From Candidatus Bipolaricaulis anaerobius (lineage in GTDB: Bacteria > Bipolaricaulota > Bipolaricaulia > Bipolaricaulales > Bipolaricaulaceae), in assembly GCF_900465355.1 (NCBI RefSeq), contig NZ_LS483254.1:868001-932000 (forward strand): DNA of 64,000 nt. Direction: 5' to 3'. Below the pieces are notes generated by a model. The model worked only from the letters and a program-made list of their open reading frames with translations. It did not search any database and was not told the DNA's origin. The stretch's first letter is position 1. Each line of letters begins with the position of its first letter. Position numbers and translations under genes: made by a program. Positions 17,637 through 26,160 of the stretch are shown here, one piece after another.

Positions 17637-17900
17637 CTAGTCGGTGAACTTCTTCGTCACGATGTGGGTGCTCGTCGAGGACACGCCCTCCACCTTGCGG
17701 ATCTCCTCGGTCACGATGTTGTGGAGCTCCGCCACGGAGAAACTCGCGGGGAGCTCCTCGAACTCGAGGTAGGCGATGATGTCGTAATCGCCGAACACGG
17801 TATCCACCCGCTTCACGTGCGGCTTGGTGCGGAGGATCTCCGCGATCTTCCCCTCTGTCGCCCCGCGACAGCGGACGAGGACGTATGCTGCAACTGCCAT
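17637..17900 (-). CDS. stand-alone Lrp/AsnC ligand-binding (RAM) domain protein
   Basis: 87 residues: only the effector-binding alpha-beta domain of Lrp/AsnC regulators, with no DNA-binding HTH. Starts MAVAAYVLVRC and shows the typical GDYDIIAYLEF core and the VEGVSSTSTHIV strand. Such proteins form ring oligomers and bind amino acids; some modulate full Lrp regulators or enzymes. First gene of the set with the saccharopine-dehydrogenase-like enzyme and argF, so it may sense lysine or ornithine for them. ATG 17900, with aaggggg 6 nt upstream. A TTGCCT-17-TACCAT promoter lies 26 nt upstream. Confidence 0.85.
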   Translation of the reverse strand: MAVAAYVLVRCRGATEGKIAEILRTKPHVKRVDTVFGDYDIIAYLEFEELPASFSVAELHNIVTEEIRKVEGVSSTSTHIVTKKFTD

Positions 17901-17926
17901 CAATGACCCCCTTCTTTCCGGTCCAG

Positions 17927-17955
17927 ATGGTAGCCGGCCGCGGCAGAGGAGGCAA
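17927..17955 (-). promoter_or_regulatory. candidate promoter for the AsnC-domain gene
   Basis: Minus strand: TTGCCT (17955-17950), 17-bp spacer, TACCAT (17932-17927), 26 nt before ATG 17900. The -35 lies 6 bp from the opposed gltX -35, making a back-to-back divergent pair. Confidence 0.55.
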
Positions 17956-17961
17956 AGGTCC

Positions 17962-17990
17962 TTGGGACCCCCGGAGGCGGGCGGTAGAAT
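17962..17990 (+). promoter_or_regulatory. candidate gltX promoter (leaderless geometry)
   Basis: TTGGGA (17962-17967), 17-bp spacer, TAGAAT (17985-17990). The -10 ends 7 nt before the gltX ATG and no Shine-Dalgarno lies between, so the transcript would start at or next to the start codon. Confidence 0.55.
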
Positions 17991-17997
17991 GCGGCCC

Positions 17998-19299
17998 ATG
18001 GATCCCGTGCGCGTGCGGTTCGCTCCCAGCCCCACCGGATACCTCCACGTGGGGGGGGGACGGACCGCCCTGTTCAACTGGCTCTATGCTCGGCACCACA
18101 AGGGGACGTTCATCCTCCGCATCGAGGACACGGACCGCACCCGCTCCACCGACGAGGCGATCGAGCAGATCTTCGCCTCCCTGCGCTGGCTGGGATTGGA
18201 TTGGGACGAAGTGTACCGCCAGACGGACCGCTTCGATCGGCACCGCGAGGTTGCCGCCGAGCTCACACGCCGGGGGGCGGCCTACGAAAAGGACGGCGCG
18301 CTATGGTTTAGGATCCCCAGGGACGGGGCGACGACCGTCCATGACCTCCTCGCCGGCGACGTGACGGTGCAGCACACGGAGCTCAAGGACCTCGTCATCC
18401 TCCGCTCCGATGCCACCCCAACCTACAACTTCGCGTGCGTGGTGGATGACCACGACATGGGGATCACCCATGTCATCCGGGGGGCGGAGCACCTCAACAA
18501 CACCCCCAAACAGCTCCTCATCTACGAGGCGCTGGGGTGGACCCCCCCAGCGTTCGCCCACGTCCCGCTCATCCTCGGCCCGGATCGGACGAAGCTCTCC
18601 AAGCGCCACGGGGCGGGGTCGGTCCTCGACTACGACCAGCGGGGGATCCTCCCCGAGGCGCTCGTGAACTTCCTCGCCCGCCTGGGATGGTCCCATGGGG
18701 ACCAGGAGGTGTTCACGCGCGACGAGCTCGTGGCCCTGTTCGACCTCCCCGGGGTCAACACGTCGGCGGCGGTGTTCGACGAGGAAAAGCTCCTCTGGCT
18801 CAACCATGAGTGGCTGCGGCGCCTCGATCCCCACCGGCTGGGGGACCTCCTCGCGGACCGGATCGTGGGGCGGGGGGTGGCGGATCGGGCCACGGTCGAG
18901 GCAGCGGGGAGGGACAAGCTTGCCCGGGCCGCGGTGCTCCTCCGCGAACGGGGGAAGACCCTCGTGGAGATGGCGGATCGCGCCCGGCCGTACCTCCCTG
19001 GCCCGATCCCCCTCCCCGACGACGCTCTGGACCTGTTCACTTCCGATGTGAGGGCCGCACTGCGCATCCTGGCGGTGCGGGTGGGGGAGTTGGACGACCC
19101 GACGGCCCACGGGTTCGAGACCGCGCTGCGACAGGTGGCGGACGAGCGGGGCCTCCCGTTGAAGACCCTCGCCCCCGCGGTCCGTGTCGCGGTGACGGGG
19201 TCGCGGGTCGGACCGGGGCTGTTCGACGTGCTGGCGGTGGCGGGCCCGGAGATCGTCGCAGCCCGGGTGGAGGCCGCCGCGCAGGAGGACCGATCGTGA
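17998..19299 (+). CDS. gltX: glutamyl-tRNA synthetase
   Basis: Charges tRNA-Glu, or tRNA-Glu and tRNA-Gln if non-discriminating. 433 residues from ATG 17998, which directly gives MDPVRVRFAPSPTGYLHVGG. Class I signatures: HVGG in place of HIGH, and KLSKRHGAG as KMSKS. The bacterial C-terminal anticodon-binding helical domain is present but short; most GluRS are 460-500 residues. Frame extension upstream of 17998 is not family-like. The stop overlaps the next gene's start (GTGA), coupling it to the thioredoxin-domain membrane protein, an unusual partner. Confidence 0.95.
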   Translation: MDPVRVRFAPSPTGYLHVGGGRTALFNWLYARHHKGTFILRIEDTDRTRSTDEAIEQIFASLRWLGLDWDEVYRQTDRFDRHREVAAELTRRGAAYEKDGALWFRIPRDGATTVHDLLAGDVTVQHTELKDLVILRSDATPTYNFACVVDDHDMGITHVIRGAEHLNNTPKQLLIYEALGWTPPAFAHVPLILGPDRTKLSKRHGAGSVLDYDQRGILPEALVNFLARLGWSHGDQEVFTRDELVALFDLPGVNTSAAVFDEEKLLWLNHEWLRRLDPHRLGDLLADRIVGRGVADRATVEAAGRDKLARAAVLLRERGKTLVEMADRARPYLPGPIPLPDDALDLFTSDVRAALRILAVRVGELDDPTAHGFETALRQVADERGLPLKTLAPAVRVAVTGSRVGPGLFDVLAVAGPEIVAARVEAAAQEDRS

Positions 19300-21365
19300 G
19301 GGTTGTTCTGGCCGCTCTTGTGTTGTGGAGCGCCTGGGGCCTCGCCCTGGGGGAGGAAGTGCGCCTCGCTCCGGCCCCGGAGGGGATCGCGGGCGACTGG
19401 GCACAACCGCTCATCCCCCTGCGCCTGAAGGCCACCCCGGCCCAGGCGGTGCGGTTCGATGGTCCCCCCCTCGCCCTCGCGCAGTGGGGAGAGGTCACGC
19501 TGGGCACCGCGCACTACCCGTTCCTCCTCGGGGTACGGGCCGATGGGCAGGCCGACCTGTGGGTGGATAGGAACCGGGATCAGGTGATCTCCGGCGACGA
19601 GCTCGTCGCCGGCGCCCGCGCCCCCGAGTACGTGGAATGGGGATCCGAACTTCAGGCCACCCCTGCCGGGGGAGAGCCCTTCCCTTACCCGCTCACCGTC
19701 CTATGGCCCGCGGGGCGCGGGTACGTCTACCTCCTCGGCGGGGCCCCCCGTCACGGCGAGCTCGGGGTGGACGGGGCCCGCGTCGCGTTCGTGCTCGTCG
19801 ATGGCGACCTCGACGGAACCTACGGGACGAAGGGGGACTTCTACGCGGTGGACGTGGACAGGGACGGGATCATCCACGGCGATCCCGACGGCCACGAGCG
19901 GTTCGCCCTCACCGAGGCGTTCACCGTGGGGAAGGAGAGCTACCGCCTCTCCCAGATCCACCCCGGCGGTGCGTCGGTGACGCTCACCCCCACCGGCTAC
20001 GTCTCGCCCAAGCCGCCCCTCATCCCCGGCTTCCCCGCCCCCGAGGTGCGTTTCACCGCGTTCCCCGATGGCGATCCGGTGGCCCTGTCTGACCTGCGGG
20101 GGAACATCGTCCTCGTGGACTTCTGGGCCACGTGGTGCGGGCCGTGCATGGCCGAACTCCCCCATCTCCGCGAGCTGTACGCGGCGTACCACGACGCGGG
20201 GTTCGAGATCATCGGGCTCAGCCTGGACACGAGCGAGCAGGAGCTCCGCACCGTGCTCGATAGCGAACGGATCCCGTGGCCGGTGGCGTTCGAGGGCCGC
20301 AGCTGGGACAACTCGCTCGCCCAGCTCTATCGGGTCTACCAAATCCCCACATCCTACCTCCTCGACCGGGACGGGATCATCCGCTACCGCGACCTCCACG
20401 GGGAGGAGCTCGCGGAGAAGCTGACCGAACTCCTCGCCGCGGCCACGCCCGAGCCGGAGATGGCGCCTGCTCCGATCGCGTCCGGCCCGCCCGTCCCGAT
20501 CCTGGAGATCGTGGTCCCGCCCGAGGTCAGCCTCGCCGCGGGTGAGCCGCAGGTCCTCGCCGTGAAACTCGTCAACACCGCCCCTTACGACGCGGAGGAA
20601 GTGAAGGTCTCCGTCCAGGGGCTCCCGACCCAGGTCGAACTGGAGGTGGGGACGATCCCCGCGTTCGGGGAGCGGGTGGCCGAGCTTGCGGTCGCGCCCC
20701 CCGCCGAGTCGCAGTCTTGCTCGGTGGCGGTTGTGTACCACTACTGCATCGGCGATTCCTGCTTCCAAATCGAGGACGCGGTGGGCGTCGCGTTCGCGCT
20801 CGGGGAGCCCGCACGGCAGCCGTCCGGGATCCCCGTGGGGTGGATCCTCATCGCCCTCGGGGTGGGGTTGATCCTGGCGGTGGTGCTGCGGGGCCGCGGG
20901 CTGTTCGTCGTCGCGCTATTGTTGGTCGGCGTGGCCGGGGCGAGCCTCGCCGTGGGGATCCTCCGCGGGCAGGCGACCCAAGCGAGGCGGATCGGAAGCG
21001 TCCTCTGCACGGCGTGCGTGGGGATCGAGGAGGTCCGCACCGAGGCGCCGACCCTCTCCCCCGCGGAGCGGGAGGCGTTCGCCGCGTTCCGGGGATCCGC
21101 GCACCTCGTCGTGTTCCACACCCCGTGGTGCCGATCGTGTCCCTATGTCCAAGCCCTCGTCGCCGAGGTGGCACGGGCCAACCCGCGGATCAGCTATGAG
21201 CTTGTGGACGCTGATCAGGATAGGGCACGCGCTGAGGCGGCCGGGGTCGCCGCAGCGGGGAAGGTCGTCGTCCCGGCGATCCTCGTCGCGGAAACGGGAC
21301 GGGTCCTGTTCGGGACGAGTGACCTTTCGGCGCGGATCCTCGCGGCCCTCGGGGAGATCCGGTGA
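19296..21365 (+). CDS. exported double-thioredoxin membrane protein
   Basis: 689 residues from GTG 19296 (MRVVLAALVLWSAWGLALG is a signal peptide). An N-terminal beta-rich region contains two Asp-rich, EF-hand-like loops (VDRNRDQVISGDE near residue 90 and VDVDRDGIIHGDPDG near 190). It is followed by a TlpA/ResA-type thioredoxin domain with WCGPC (Cys281, Cys284), an extracellular beta domain, then two membrane segments (about residues 510-545). A second thioredoxin-like domain has CRSC (Cys612, Cys615). If the topology is as drawn, both redox domains are outside the cytoplasm. Overlaps the following 4Fe-4S membrane protein by 4 nt, so the two likely act together in extracytoplasmic thiol redox. 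Confidence 0.82.
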   Translation: MRVVLAALVLWSAWGLALGEEVRLAPAPEGIAGDWAQPLIPLRLKATPAQAVRFDGPPLALAQWGEVTLGTAHYPFLLGVRADGQADLWVDRNRDQVISGDELVAGARAPEYVEWGSELQATPAGGEPFPYPLTVLWPAGRGYVYLLGGAPRHGELGVDGARVAFVLVDGDLDGTYGTKGDFYAVDVDRDGIIHGDPDGHERFALTEAFTVGKESYRLSQIHPGGASVTLTPTGYVSPKPPLIPGFPAPEVRFTAFPDGDPVALSDLRGNIVLVDFWATWCGPCMAELPHLRELYAAYHDAGFEIIGLSLDTSEQELRTVLDSERIPWPVAFEGRSWDNSLAQLYRVYQIPTSYLLDRDGIIRYRDLHGEELAEKLTELLAAATPEPEMAPAPIASGPPVPILEIVVPPEVSLAAGEPQVLAVKLVNTAPYDAEEVKVSVQGLPTQVELEVGTIPAFGERVAELAVAPPAESQSCSVAVVYHYCIGDSCFQIEDAVGVAFALGEPARQPSGIPVGWILIALGVGLILAVVLRGRGLFVVALLLVGVAGASLAVGILRGQATQARRIGSVLCTACVGIEEVRTEAPTLSPAEREAFAAFRGSAHLVVFHTPWCRSCPYVQALVAEVARANPRISYELVDADQDRARAEAAGVAAAGKVVVPAILVAETGRVLFGTSDLSARILAALGEIR

Positions 21366-22192
21366 CACTGCGCACCGTCCGCCGGGGGACCCAATCCCTG
21401 GGGATCCTCCTCGGTATCTTCGGCGCCACCGGGATCGGGATGACGCACCTCATCTTCCCCGGACTCCACTGTTACGCGTGTCCACTCGCGATCACCGTGT
21501 GCCCGATCGGGCTCATGCAGAACCTCATCATCTCCGGGACGGTCCCATTCTACTTCCTGGGGGCGGTCGCCGCCTATGGGCTCCTCCTCGGCCGCGGCTG
21601 GTGCGGCTGGTTCTGTCCGTTCGGGACGGTGAACGACCTCCTCTCGTTCCGCAAGGTCCGCTTCGTGCGGGCCCTGTCGCCCCTGAAACTCCTCGTCCTG
21701 GTGGGGACGGGCGTGGCCGCGTGGCGCCTCGCCGATACGTGGTTCTGCAAGCTGTGCCCTGCGGGATCGCTCACCGCCTCCCTCCCCTACCTCGGGCTCG
21801 GCGTGGCCGAGGTGAACGCGCCGTTCCTCCTCCACATGGCGACCCTGGCCGCGGTGGTGGGGGGGATGGTCCTCGTCTCCCGGTTCTGGTGTCGCTACCT
21901 CTGTCCGATGGGGGGGCTCCTCTCGTTGTTCAATCGGGTGAGCTTCTTTGGCCTGCGGCTCCGCGGCGAGCGGTGCACGGAGTGCGGCCTGTGCACCCGC
22001 TCCTGTCCAATGGGGATCGAACCCCACCGGAAGATCAACTCCGCGGACTGCATCAAGTGCGGGGAGTGCGTGGGGTCGTGCCCAACCACGGCGCTCTCCA
22101 TCGGGTTCTCCCTACCGGGGGCGAGGGGCCGTGATCCGCTACGCTCTGCTGGGTCTCCTCCAAGGGCTGACGGAGTTCCTCCCCGTCAGTAG
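21362..22192 (+). CDS. NapH/CcoG-like membrane 4Fe-4S protein
   Basis: 276 residues, GTG start overlapping the preceding stop. About five membrane segments carry cysteine motifs on their ends: CYACPLAITVCP, GWCGWFCPFG, CKLCPAG and CRYLCPMGG, the polyferredoxin layout of NapH/NosR-type proteins. Two ferredoxin clusters follow: CTECGLCTRSCPMG and CIKCGECVGSCP. Such proteins pass electrons between the quinone pool and periplasmic partners. Coupled to the double-thioredoxin gene, it may feed or drain electrons to it. The last 20 residues overlap the uppP start by 62 nt and look like coding for the other frame. Confidence 0.85.
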   Translation: MTLRTVRRGTQSLGILLGIFGATGIGMTHLIFPGLHCYACPLAITVCPIGLMQNLIISGTVPFYFLGAVAAYGLLLGRGWCGWFCPFGTVNDLLSFRKVRFVRALSPLKLLVLVGTGVAAWRLADTWFCKLCPAGSLTASLPYLGLGVAEVNAPFLLHMATLAAVVGGMVLVSRFWCRYLCPMGGLLSLFNRVSFFGLRLRGERCTECGLCTRSCPMGIEPHRKINSADCIKCGECVGSCPTTALSIGFSLPGARGRDPLRSAGSPPRADGVPPRQ

Positions 22193-22895
22193 CTCCGGGC
22201 ACCTCGTCCTCGCCCAGGCAGCCCTGGGGGTAGACGCGCCGGGGGCGGCCCTCGAAGCGGCCGTCCACCTCGGGACCCTCCTCGCTCTCCTCCTCCACTT
22301 CCGCCGCGACCTCACCCACCTCGTGGTCCGGGCGGGCCAGCGGGGGGAGGAACAGCGGTACATCGGGTACCTCGCCCTCGGCACGCTGCCGGTGGCCGTG
22401 GTGGGCCTCCTCGCCCGCGGACCGATCGAGCGGGCGTTTGCCTCCCCATCGCTCGTGGGAGGGATGCTCCTCGTGACGGCGCTCGCCCTTCTCCTCGGCG
22501 ACCGGTGCGCGGGACGAGCCGCGCGGGAGAGGGTGCGGCTGCGCGATGCCCTCGCCGTGGGGGTGGCCCAGGCGGTGGCCCTCCTCCCCGGGATCTCCCG
22601 GTCCGGGTCCACGCTGACGATGGGGATCGGGCTCGGCCTCCGGCCGACCGTGGCGGCGCGGTTCTCGTTCCTCCTCGCAATCCCGGCGGTCGCCGGCGGG
22701 AGCCTGTTTGCCCTCCTCGGGGCGATGACCGAACCCGGCCTGGATTGGATCGGCCTCGCTGTGGCCATGGGCTGCGCGTTGGGGAGCGGGCTGATCACGA
22801 TCCGCGCCTTCCTGCACATCGTCCGGTCCGGCGTACTGTGGCCGTTCGCCCTCTACTGCGCGGTCCTGGGAGGGGCGGCGCTCGTGATGGGATGA
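22131..22895 (+). CDS. uppP: undecaprenyl-diphosphatase
   Basis: Recycles undecaprenyl diphosphate to the monophosphate carrier for cell-wall synthesis. 254 residues, multi-pass membrane protein. Both family motifs are present: GLLQGLTEFLPVSSSGHL at residues 8-25 and LLPGISRSGSTLTMGIG near 152. GTG 22131 gives MIRYALLGLLQG, the normal start. It lies inside the 3' end of the 4Fe-4S protein gene (62-nt overlap), far longer than other overlaps in the window. Its presence implies a peptidoglycan-type lipid carrier cycle. Confidence 0.93.
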   Translation: MIRYALLGLLQGLTEFLPVSSSGHLVLAQAALGVDAPGAALEAAVHLGTLLALLLHFRRDLTHLVVRAGQRGEEQRYIGYLALGTLPVAVVGLLARGPIERAFASPSLVGGMLLVTALALLLGDRCAGRAARERVRLRDALAVGVAQAVALLPGISRSGSTLTMGIGLGLRPTVAARFSFLLAIPAVAGGSLFALLGAMTEPGLDWIGLAVAMGCALGSGLITIRAFLHIVRSGVLWPFALYCAVLGGAALVMG

Positions 22896-23027
22896 TTGAC
22901 CGCCCACGGCTGGACCTATGACCGCCTGCGGCGCGGACGGGAGGCCGCAGCGAGGTAACCTACATCCACCCCCCCGAGTACACCGGACGTTGGCCCCCCC
23001 AGCCCGGAACCCGACACTCGCAAGGCC

Positions 23028-23960
23028 ATGGTTGGGACCTCTACGTGGAAGCTCGCGGTACTGGGTGGGCTGCTCGGGGTAGCGGGGGCGATGGGCTATG
23101 GGATGGCCCTCCCCGCGGAGGGGTTCTGGACCAGTGGGGAGAGGTATGCGGATTGGTACTGGCTTAATCCGCAGTGCGGGGCCCAGTGGGACTTCCTCAG
23201 TCTCCCTACCGGTGGCGATTCCCACATCGCGGTCGAGGCGTTCCTCTGCCTTTCCCTCCCGAACGGGAGTGCGCCCGCGGAGATCGAGGTCCGGTTCCAG
23301 ATCGGAACCGCAGCGGAGAGGGGTCGGCTGTGGGTGGCCCGCCTCCAGCGGATCCAGTGGGAGGGGGGGCACGCGCTGTACTTCGGCCAGCTCTTCCTCT
23401 CCCGGCGGGAGATCGGGCTCGGATCGCGCCTCACGGTGCGGCTGGACGGTTCCCAGGCGGGGATTCCGTTAGGGATCCATCCAACCTCGGTTCGGATCTC
23501 GGTGGGGCCAGGAGGAGGGCTCTCCCCCGTCCTCGCCGCCGCGACCCCGAACGGACAAGGGGGAGGACAGGACGAGGTGGTGGCCGCCGGGATGGCGACG
23601 GAAGTCTCCCCTACCCGGACCCTGCCCGATTCCAACGCCGCCGAGTCGGCGCCGTTCCTCGCCCCCGGGACCTACCGTGGGTCGTTGGGGTGGGCGGGAC
23701 CGTACGCGACGCTGAACGGGAAGGGCGTGTACCGGGTCAACCTGCGGGCGGGCGAGATCATCACTGTGCACATCGAGACGGGGTCCCCGTGTGCGCTCTC
23801 CCTCCTCGATCCCAGCGGACGGAAGGTGGGGGAGATCGAGGGGAGCTCGTGGCTCGGGTTGGAATACCGGGCCCACGCGACCGGGGCCTGGCAGATTGTC
23901 CTCTCCTGCCGGGAGGCGGGTTCCCGCTTCCCCTACACCCTCTCCCTTGAGATCCGCTGA
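23028..23960 (+). CDS. secreted protein with a C-terminal PPC-like beta domain
   Basis: 310 residues with a signal peptide (hydrophobic residues 9-24). The mature part is beta-rich. The C-terminal region, from about residue 225 (GKGVYRVNLRAGEIITVHIE through SLLDPSGRKVGEIEG to YTLSLEIR), resembles bacterial pre-peptidase C-terminal (PPC) domains found on secreted enzymes, but no catalytic domain is visible. Residues 170-210 are Gly/Pro/Ser-rich linker. Only a weak ribosome site (aagg) precedes ATG 23028. Convergent with mutL, 8 nt apart. Function unknown. Confidence 0.7.
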   Translation: MVGTSTWKLAVLGGLLGVAGAMGYGMALPAEGFWTSGERYADWYWLNPQCGAQWDFLSLPTGGDSHIAVEAFLCLSLPNGSAPAEIEVRFQIGTAAERGRLWVARLQRIQWEGGHALYFGQLFLSRREIGLGSRLTVRLDGSQAGIPLGIHPTSVRISVGPGGGLSPVLAAATPNGQGGGQDEVVAAGMATEVSPTRTLPDSNAAESAPFLAPGTYRGSLGWAGPYATLNGKGVYRVNLRAGEIITVHIETGSPCALSLLDPSGRKVGEIEGSSWLGLEYRAHATGAWQIVLSCREAGSRFPYTLSLEIR

Positions 23961-23968
23961 CCGGTCCG

Positions 23969-25618
23969 CTAACGGCCGAGGCGATGGGCGAGGTCGGTCC
24001 ATTCCAGCCGGACCGCCACCGGGCGGCCGTGCGGGCACCGTGCTGGCTCCTCGGTCGCCTTCCAGTCGCGGATGAGCGCTTCCTGCTCCGCGGCGGGCAG
24101 CGGCTCCCCAGCCCGGATCGCCGCCGCGCACGCCACTTCCCGCCATAGCTCAACGAGGGGCGGCTCCCCGTCCAGCAGTCGCTCGGCCACCGCTCCAATC
24201 GGCTCCTGGAACCCAAGCCGCGATTGCCGCTCGGCGAGCGGCGCCGGCCAGCCGCGAAGGAGGAACGCCCGCTCCCCGAACGCCTCCAGGTGGATCCCCA
24301 GGCGGCGGAGGGCCGGGAGCGCCCGGCGCAGCGCCTCCGCCCGATCGAACGGGACCTCGATCTGCACCGGGACGAGGAACTCCTGGGCCGGGACAGTGGA
24401 CCCGGTGTCAGCTCGCTCGAACAGGACGCGCTCGTGGGCCGCATGTTGGTCCACGATCTCCAGGCCGTCCGCTCCCTCGACGACGATGTAGCTCGCCTGG
24501 GCCTGCCCCACCACCCGCCACGGTTGACCGGCCGGGCCGACAGGCGGGGCGAGGAGGGGGACCGCGGGACCGATCTGCGCGGAGGGCACGAGCCCCCCAC
24601 TTGGCTCCCCCGCACCCGGCCGCTCCGGCATCCCCCGCCCGCCGAGGGCGCGCAGGGCAGCCCGTCGGAGGAGATCCATCACCGCCCGCTCTGATCGGAA
24701 CCGCACTTCCTCCTTCCGGGGGTGCACATTCACGTCCACCAGCTCGGGGTCCACCTCGAGGTAGAGGAAGAACGCCGCGTGCTGCCCCCGAGGGACGTAG
24801 CGCGCGTAGGCCTGCGCCACCCCGAGGGCGAGGACGCCGGGGCGGATGGCGCGTCCAGAGAGGAACAGGTGCTGATCCACCCGCGTCGGACGGGCGAGTT
24901 CCGGCGGGCCGAACCACGCCCGCAACCGCAGCCCCGGCTCGTCCATCTCCACGGGGGCGAGCTGGGAGGCGAACGCCTCCCCATACACGTGCCCAATGCG
25001 CACGGACGGATCCCGCGCCGGGGGCACGTCGAGGAGAGGGCGGCCTGCGGAGCGCACGGCGAACCCGATCTCGGGCTGGGCGAGCACGATCCGGCGCAGG
25101 GTGGAGAGGAGGCGCCGCGCCTCGGCCGGCGGGGAATCGAGGAACTGGCGCCGCGCGGGAACGTTCCAGAATAGATCCCGCACCTCGACCGTCGTCCCCA
25201 CCGGCCGCGCCACAGGCCGCGCCCCCGTGATGAGCCCCCCCTCGACCCGGATCTCGTGGCCCTCCTCCCCCCCAGCCGGGCGCGACGCGAGCGTCACCCG
25301 GCCGACGGCGCAGATCGCGGCCAACGCCTCGCCGCGGAACCCAAGGGTGCGGATGTGGCGGAGATCCTCCTCCGTGGTGAGCTTGCTCGTGGTGTGCCGC
25401 TCGATGGCGATCCGCATCTCGTCAGGGGCCATCCCCACACCATCGTCGCCCACGCGGAGGAGGTCGATCCCCCCACCCTCGAACTCCACCGCGATCTGCC
25501 CCGCGCGGGCATCGAGGGCGTTTTCCACAAGTTCCTTCGCCACCGAGGCCGGGCGGTCCACCACTTCCCCGGCCGCGATCTTGCGGATCACCGCCTCCTC
25601 CAACCGCCGAATGGGCAT
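23969..25618 (-). CDS. mutL: DNA mismatch repair protein MutL with endonuclease motif
   Basis: 549 residues. GHKL ATPase at the N-terminus (RKIAAGEVVDRPASVAKELV, DDGVGM, HTTSKL, LGFRGEAL). The C-terminal dimerisation domain has the metal-binding endonuclease motif DQHAAHERVLFE (Asp at about residue 390) and CPHGRP near the end. This places it with nicking MutLs of bacteria without Dam/MutH. No mutS is in the window. ATG 25618 directly gives MPIRRLEEAVIRKIAAGEVV. A TAGCCT hexamer ends 9 nt upstream and there is no Shine-Dalgarno. Confidence 0.94.
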   Translation of the reverse strand: MPIRRLEEAVIRKIAAGEVVDRPASVAKELVENALDARAGQIAVEFEGGGIDLLRVGDDGVGMAPDEMRIAIERHTTSKLTTEEDLRHIRTLGFRGEALAAICAVGRVTLASRPAGGEEGHEIRVEGGLITGARPVARPVGTTVEVRDLFWNVPARRQFLDSPPAEARRLLSTLRRIVLAQPEIGFAVRSAGRPLLDVPPARDPSVRIGHVYGEAFASQLAPVEMDEPGLRLRAWFGPPELARPTRVDQHLFLSGRAIRPGVLALGVAQAYARYVPRGQHAAFFLYLEVDPELVDVNVHPRKEEVRFRSERAVMDLLRRAALRALGGRGMPERPGAGEPSGGLVPSAQIGPAVPLLAPPVGPAGQPWRVVGQAQASYIVVEGADGLEIVDQHAAHERVLFERADTGSTVPAQEFLVPVQIEVPFDRAEALRRALPALRRLGIHLEAFGERAFLLRGWPAPLAERQSRLGFQEPIGAVAERLLDGEPPLVELWREVACAAAIRAGEPLPAAEQEALIRDWKATEEPARCPHGRPVAVRLEWTDLAHRLGR

Positions 25619-25650
25619 TGCGGGGCAAGGCTACTCCCCGTGGCCCCCGG

Positions 25651-25679
25651 TTGCCACGGCAGCCGGTCAGCGCTACCCT
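25651..25679 (+). promoter_or_regulatory. candidate promoter for the HTH-like gene
   Basis: TTGCCA (25651-25656), 17-bp spacer, TACCCT (25674-25679), followed by aaaggagg and ATG 25713. Good -35 (5 of 6), weak -10. Confidence 0.45.
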
Positions 25680-25712
25680 CCGCCCAAGACAGGACAAAAG
25701 GAGGCAAATCAG

Positions 25713-26147
25713 ATGCATACCGTGCCCGAGCTGGTCCCACTGCTGGGGCTTTCGACCGAGAACCAGGTCCGGAACAGGATCGAGGCGATCCGAGACCTCC
25801 TCCTGGGCTCGCTCCGGCGCGGCCCCAACAACCAGATCCTCGTCACAGAGGAAGGCCTTCGCCTCCTCCGCGACCTCCAGGCGTTGTGCGAAACCGGGCA
25901 TACACTGACCGAAGCGTCCAACCTCTTGCGCTACAAGACGCAGAGGGACGACGAGAAGATCTCGGCCGGTTCGTCAACACTTGCCCACCGTGAGGCTAAA
26001 CCGAACCAAACGGAGGAGGCGGGGTGGGCGGCGCTGGTGGAACACCTCGCGGCCGAGGTGCGCGAGCTCGCGCAGCGGGTCGCTGCCCTGGAGGCCGCAT
26101 CCCACCGCAGTGGTCCGCCCCCGGCCTGGTGGGAGCGGTGGCGGTAG
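25713..26147 (+). CDS. putative HTH-like DNA-binding protein with C-terminal coiled coil
   Basis: 144 residues, strong ribosome site aaaggagg. Residues 1-70 (HTVPELVPLLGLS, NQVRNRIEAI, ILVTEEGLRLLRDL, THTLTEASNLLRYK written here in fragments) look like a MerR-like winged-helix: a first helix-turn-helix over LVPLLGLSTENQVRNRIE, then a wing-like stretch. A polar linker follows, then a short coiled coil (EHLAAEVRELAQRVAALEA). This layout suits a small dimeric regulator. No family was named with confidence. Divergent from mutL and 13 nt before the HD-domain gene. Confidence 0.6.
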   Translation: MHTVPELVPLLGLSTENQVRNRIEAIRDLLLGSLRRGPNNQILVTEEGLRLLRDLQALCETGHTLTEASNLLRYKTQRDDEKISAGSSTLAHREAKPNQTEEAGWAALVEHLAAEVRELAQRVAALEAASHRSGPPPAWWERWR

Positions 26148-26160
26148 GGACAATGCTCCC

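Noticed and set aside
22926-22950. Terminator after uppP (CTGCGGC/GCCGCAG)
   Set aside because: The loop is 11 nt and no T-run follows; common by chance at this GC content.
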